Shown here in pieces: positions 15,083 through 18,420 of a stretch of 18,420 bases of DNA (its first letter is position 1; each line of letters begins with the position of its first letter). The notes beneath the pieces are model-generated. The model searched no databases and was not told the DNA's origin. It saw nothing but the letters and a program-made list of their open reading frames with translations. The stretch spans positions 1-18,420 of the forward strand of contig DNCF01000510.1 of the NCBI GenBank assembly GCA_003484545.1. The letters run 5' to 3'. Source of the DNA: Massilia sp. (GTDB lineage: Bacteria > Pseudomonadota > Gammaproteobacteria > Burkholderiales > Burkholderiaceae_D). The position numbers and the translations under genes were made by a program.

Positions 15083-15919
15083 GTGAACCAGCGCTATCGA
15101 CCGATCACGCGCCTGGGCCTGGGCGGCACCGGGCTGGGCGACATGTACCACACGACGAGCGACGAGGCGGCCCACGCCACCGTCGACGCCGCATGGCAGG
15201 CAGGCATCCGCTATTTCGACACCGCCCCGCACTACGGCGCCGGCCTGTCCGAGCACCGCTTCGGCATGGCGCTGCGGCGCCGTCCGCGCGAGGAGTTCAC
15301 GCTCTCGACCAAGGTCGGGCGCATCCTCGTGCCCCACCACCCCGGCGAAATCGCGAGCCCCTTCGTCTCCGCCATGCCCTTCCGGCGCGTGCTCGACTAC
15401 ACAGCGGACGGCGTGCGCCGCGCCGTCGAGGACAGCCTGCAGCGCCTGGCGCTCGGCTACATCGACATCGTCTACGTGCACGACCTCTCGCCCGATGCAC
15501 TGCCCGAAGCGGACTTCGAGCACCACTTCCGCATCGCGGCCGGCCGCGGCGGCGCCTTCGAGGGCCTGGTCAAGCTGCGCGAGGAAGGCGTGATCAAGGG
15601 CTGGGGCATGGGCGTGAACACGGTCGAGCCCTGCATGCGCGCGCTGCAGGCCTCCGATCCCGACGTCTTCCTGCTGGCCGGACGCTACACCCTGATGGAG
15701 ACCACGCCACTCGAAGAATTCTTCCCGCTGTGCGCCCAGCGCGGCGCCAGCGTCGTGATCGGCGGCCCCTTCAACTCCGGCTTCCTGGCCGGCGGCGAAC
15801 ACTACGACTACCAGCCGGCCAAGCCCGAGCAGCACGCCCACCGCGAGCGCCTGCGCCAGGTGGCGTCGCGCCACAACGTCGACCTGGCGGCGGCGGCGCT
15901 GCAGTTCGGCCTGGCGCAG
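15083..15919 (+). pseudogene. Aldo/keto reductase (D-threo-aldose/L-fucose dehydrogenase-like), 3'-truncated
   Basis: AKR-superfamily sugar dehydrogenase. The GTG start (15083) has AAAGGA 6 nt upstream. Residues 1-279 match the family: RLGLGGTGLGDMY, RYFDTAPHYGAGLSEHRFG with D46 and Y51, K77 in STKVGR, and H133 in YVHD, so the catalytic tetrad is intact. Homology stops after AAALQFGLAQ, where family members continue with about 50 residues of NAD(P)-binding C-terminus. The open frame instead runs to 16609 through 230 residues of nonsense that is antisense to the kinase fragment and the FHA gene. The gene has therefore lost its 3' end by rearrangement. A folded, active product is doubtful because the lost part normally holds cofactor contacts. 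Confidence 0.8.
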
Positions 15920-16393
15920 CAGGGCGGTGGCGCGCTCGAGGCGCAGGCGCTCCTCCAGCATGCGGCGCCAGGACAGCAGCCCGAAGGCGATCACGGTGAA
16001 CAGGCAGATGAAGAGCGAGACCTTGGAGATTTCGTAGACGAACAAGCGCGGCCAGGGATCGTGCCGGTAGACCTCGCCCGCCAGCGCATACACGGCATGG
16101 CGAATGCCGAACACCAGCGGCACGAAGGCGAGCCAGTACATCGGCAGCCATGCCGCCTGCAGCGCAAACCAGCGCCAGGGCCGGTCGAGCAGGCCGGCGT
16201 GGCGCGCGGTGGCGCGCCGCTGCACCAGCCAGAGCAGGCTGATGACCAGCGCCGACGAGCCTTCCCACAGCAGCGGCTGCCACAGTGCGCTGCCGCCGCC
16301 GCGCCGGTAATCCTGGACGGCGATCAGGGTCATCAGGGCCCAGAACAGGCACCAGGCGCAGACGATGACGCGCGTATTGCGTGTGGAAAGCAC
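15899..16393 (-). pseudogene. LytS/YehU-type membrane sensor histidine kinase, N-terminal fragment
   Basis: About 165 residues of a kinase with four predicted membrane helices (about 8-26, 45-58, 75-98, 123-141). They are followed by the coiled linker SWRRMLEERLRLERATALLRQAELQ (141-165). In HisKA_7TM-less LytS/AlgZ-type kinases this linker leads straight into the LQPHFLFN phospho-acceptor box and an HATPase domain. Both are absent. Downstream of residue 165 the frame reads antisense through the aldo/keto reductase and DUF1176 genes. The usual LytTR response-regulator partner is also missing. It lies 65 nt after the FHA gene on the same strand and may once have been co-transcribed with it. The kinase family assignment rests on membrane layout plus linker only. 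Confidence 0.65.
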
Positions 16394-16458
16394 GATGAAC
16401 CCTTGAACCCTGTCGAGATGCCGGGATCATCATTTATTTTTGGCAAGGTGTCAAAGCT

Positions 16459-17433
16459 TCACGGCGCCGGCGCATTCTCGTGCCGCTCCTCCTCGTCGGC
16501 ACGTTCACGGTCGAGCCTGGCTTTCATTCCCGCCACGTCGTTCATGAACTCGTCCACCGTGGCGTCGGGCGTGGCGCGCATGTCGGGCGGCAGCAGCACC
16601 GACATGTAGAGTTCGTCCGCGAGGCGGCCGTTGCGCTGCTCGTTGCTGATGAGGACCAGTCCCGAGCCGAGCATGGCGAGCGCCGCGCAGATGATGGCGA
16701 AGCGCCGCCGTGGTTGCGGTTTCACCGTCATCAGGTGGAAGTAGATCATGCCGGCCACCAGCGCGATCGCCACGTGCGAGCCGTAGCGGGTGAACACCTC
16801 GATCGAATACGCGTAGCCGACCGCACTCGAGGCCAGCCGGAAGGCCATCAGCACCGCGATGCCGCAGCCGAAGATGAACAGGTGGCGCCCGAGGCGCGCG
16901 TGGCGCCCGAACAGGCGGTTGCCCAGGGCCCACAGGCCGGCCCAGACCAGGCCGGCGCCCAGGCCGTAGGCCAGCGCCTGCAGGTAGCGGAACAGGCGGA
17001 ACGGCTGGGTGTCCGCCAGCCACATGGTGAACAGCGCCACCAGCGCGATCAGGAAGGCGCCGGCCAGGCCGGGCAGGGCGCCTTCCCAGCCGTGCATGGT
17101 GCGGTCCAGCAGTTCGGCCGGCACCGGGAAGTCGGCCGCGCGCACCCGCAGCGTCGTGTGGCCGAGGCGCACCACGGTGTTGCCGCCCAGCGGCAGCGTC
17201 TCGATGCGCTTGCCGGCATGGACCATGCCGTTCCTGGTGCCGAGGTCGCGCAGCACCAGGCCGCCGTTGCCGTCGCTGTCCACCTGGGCGTGGCGCGGGG
17301 CGGCGTAGGCGTCGTCGAGGATGTAGTCGTTGTCGTAGCCGCGCCCGATGCGGATCGGCAGGGTGTCGACGCGGTGGCGGTGCAGCACGTCGCCGTTGCG
17401 CGCGAGGGTTTCGATGAACCACGGGCCCGTCAT
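16459..17433 (-). CDS. FHA-domain membrane protein
   Basis: The protein has 324 residues. The N-terminal forkhead-associated domain (about 5-98) has the phosphothreonine-binding landmarks IRIGRG (27-32), PRHAQV (46-51) and DLGTRNGM (63-70). The usual Ser of the SxxH motif is replaced (AAPRHAQ). Five or so hydrophobic segments follow (about 124-141, 150-171, 184-200, 219-233, 245-262), then a charged tail rich in Glu and Arg (296-322). The domain presumably faces the cytoplasm and binds a phosphorylated partner. The ATG at 17433 overlaps the stop of the protease gene as ATGA, so the two are translationally coupled. An upstream extension of the frame lies within the protease gene and is rejected. 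Confidence 0.85.
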   Translation of the reverse strand: MTGPWFIETLARNGDVLHRHRVDTLPIRIGRGYDNDYILDDAYAAPRHAQVDSDGNGGLVLRDLGTRNGMVHAGKRIETLPLGGNTVVRLGHTTLRVRAADFPVPAELLDRTMHGWEGALPGLAGAFLIALVALFTMWLADTQPFRLFRYLQALAYGLGAGLVWAGLWALGNRLFGRHARLGRHLFIFGCGIAVLMAFRLASSAVGYAYSIEVFTRYGSHVAIALVAGMIYFHLMTVKPQPRRRFAIICAALAMLGSGLVLISNEQRNGRLADELYMSVLLPPDMRATPDATVDEFMNDVAGMKARLDRERADEEERHENAPAP

Positions 17434-18420
17434 AGCTGCCCGCTGCGCCCGAGCGCGGCCAGGAAAGCGCGCGTGACGCGCATGCCGTTGTCGTAGGAAA
17501 CACCGGTGACGTCGAGCCGGCTTTGCAGGCTGGCCTGCGGATTGTCGGTGCTGGCGGTCAGCAGCGTGAAATTGTACAGGCCGGGAAACTTGCGGTAGGC
17601 GCGCACGCACACCACCGCGCGCAGCGGCAGCGTGTTCGAATGCACGAAGCGCTCGCTGCACAGGGGGCCGGTCAGGCGCGTGTCGCGCGTGCTGCCGAGG
17701 CGGTCGACGCGGAACTGGCTGCTCGCCAGCGCGGCGAAGCGCAGCGGGTGCAGGTTCGGCGAGCGCAGGTACTGGTGGGTCATCGAGACGTGCCCGGTCT
17801 GCTGGGTGTCGGAGACGTAGATCGCCGACTCCATCGCGCAGCTCATGGTGTCGGCGCTGTAGGAGGTCTCGGCCTTCACGTTCGAGCGGCCCCAGCAGCG
17901 CACCTGGCCGGACTCGCGCACCGGCACCCGGTACGGGCCCATGCTCTTGATCGACAGCGGCGAGTCGAGCAGGCGCGCCACCATCGCGCGCTGGTGCGCC
18001 AGCAGCTGGGCCGCGATCAGGGGATTGAAATCCTTGGGCGGCGCGCCCTGCAGGGATACCTGGCGCAACAGTTCCTGGGCATACTTGACCGGCACCAGGA
18101 AGCTGACCGCCTCGCCGTCGCGCCGCTTGGAGACGTTGATGCCGGCGACGGTGCCGCCGGCCGTCACGCTGGGGCCGCCGCTCATGCCCGAATTGATCGG
18201 CCCGCTGAAGATCAGCTGATCGTAGAAGCTGCGGCTGACCACGCCATTGTAGGCGCCTTCCGAGATGGCGAAGCCGAGGTCGAGAGGATTGCCGAGCGAA
18301 TACAGCGGCTGTCCCTGGGTCAGCTTCACCGGCTGTTCCGGCACCAGGAAGAAGCCGCTGCCCTTGCGGTTCACGCGCACCACCGCGAGGTCGTGCAGCA
18401 CGTCGACCGCCAGCAGCAGC
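17430..18420 (-). CDS. Trypsin-like serine protease (S1/DegP-like fold), 5' end outside window
   Basis: The frame is open through the right edge (it reads LLLAVDVLHDLAVVRV at the edge), so the start and the catalytic His lie outside. The catalytic Asp is in HDLAVV (about 18387-18395). The serine lies in INSGMSGGPSV, the GxSGGP motif of trypsin-like proteases. LYSLGNPLDLGFAISEGAYNGVV is the DegP/HtrA-like strand preceding it. After the protease domain come about 200 residues with several cysteines (CWGRS, TMSCAM, LCSERF, VVCVRAY) and no PDZ domain that I recognise. The cysteines suggest a periplasmic location. It is coupled by ATGA to the FHA membrane protein. Target and activation signal are unknown. 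Confidence 0.85.
   Translation of the reverse strand, partial: LLLAVDVLHDLAVVRVNRKGSGFFLVPEQPVKLTQGQPLYSLGNPLDLGFAISEGAYNGVVSRSFYDQLIFSGPINSGMSGGPSVTAGGTVAGINVSKRRDGEAVSFLVPVKYAQELLRQVSLQGAPPKDFNPLIAAQLLAHQRAMVARLLDSPLSIKSMGPYRVPVRESGQVRCWGRSNVKAETSYSADTMSCAMESAIYVSDTQQTGHVSMTHQYLRSPNLHPLRFAALASSQFRVDRLGSTRDTRLTGPLCSERFVHSNTLPLRAVVCVRAYRKFPGLYNFTLLTASTDNPQASLQSRLDVTGVSYDNGMRVTRAFLAALGRSGQL

Noticed and set aside
13835..16393. Very long leftward open frame (852 codons)
   Set aside because: Only its first 165 codons look like a protein (kinase membrane part). The rest is antisense to the aldo/keto reductase and out of frame with the DUF1176 gene, so it is a GC-rich shadow.
15920..16609. C-terminal half of the aldo/keto reductase open frame as a possible novel fusion domain
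   Set aside because: It is the antisense reading of the kinase fragment and of the FHA gene end. Its composition (Gln, His, Arg, Ala) is typical of shadow frames.

Overview
The window reads as chromosome of a high-GC betaproteobacterium, most likely Oxalobacteraceae (Massilia-like). The supporting signs are GC-rich third positions, an OmpC-type porin of the Burkholderiales kind, PcaR/IclR control of a beta-ketoadipate operon, and repeated AAGGAGACA-type ribosome binding sites. The genus is an inference from gene content and style, not from an alignment.

Left part (1-9944), aromatic-acid catabolism and uptake. A long leftward operon runs pcaI-pcaJ-pcaF (the last two steps of the beta-ketoadipate pathway), then livH-livM-livG-livF (a branched-chain-type ABC importer), then the first 18 codons of an exported protein at the window edge. 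Most junctions overlap by ATGA; livG-livF overlap by 8 nt. The exceptions are an 82-nt gap before livH, which holds a 12-codon leader ORF coupled to livH, and a gap after livF that holds a 47-nt hairpin. Divergent to pcaI is pcaR, an IclR-family regulator with the geometry of a leaderless transcript. Then come two tandem 97-nt palindromic repeats, an outer-membrane porin (leftward) and a periplasmic solute-binding protein (rightward). Sequences resembling the PcaR box lie in the pcaI-pcaR gap and again in the porin/binding-protein gap. This suggests that one regulator co-ordinates outer-membrane entry, periplasmic capture, inner-membrane import and the final catabolic steps.

Middle part (10202-14853). 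A compact rightward operon encodes an exported DUF4142 protein, an exported type-1 copper protein (cupredoxin) and an ECF sigma factor, with no visible anti-sigma gene. Convergent to it lie two leftward genes for exported proteins. One is an alpha/beta hydrolase with a tetratricopeptide-like C-terminus, whose promoter overlaps a TCTAGA-centred operator pair. The other is a DUF1176 protein.

Right part (15083-18420). A rightward aldo/keto reductase and a leftward membrane sensor-kinase gene of LytS/YehU type are both cut off and joined tail to tail within about 21 nt. This is a clear rearrangement scar (or assembly chimera). Upstream of the kinase remnant, and on the same strand, lie a membrane-anchored FHA protein and a trypsin-like serine protease that runs off the window. 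These two overlap by ATGA and form a probable phosphothreonine/proteolysis signalling pair.

I found no tRNA, rRNA, CRISPR array, insertion sequence or prophage gene. The most unusual items are the shared PcaR-like operators, the double gene truncation, the covarying palindrome pair and the livH leader ORF.
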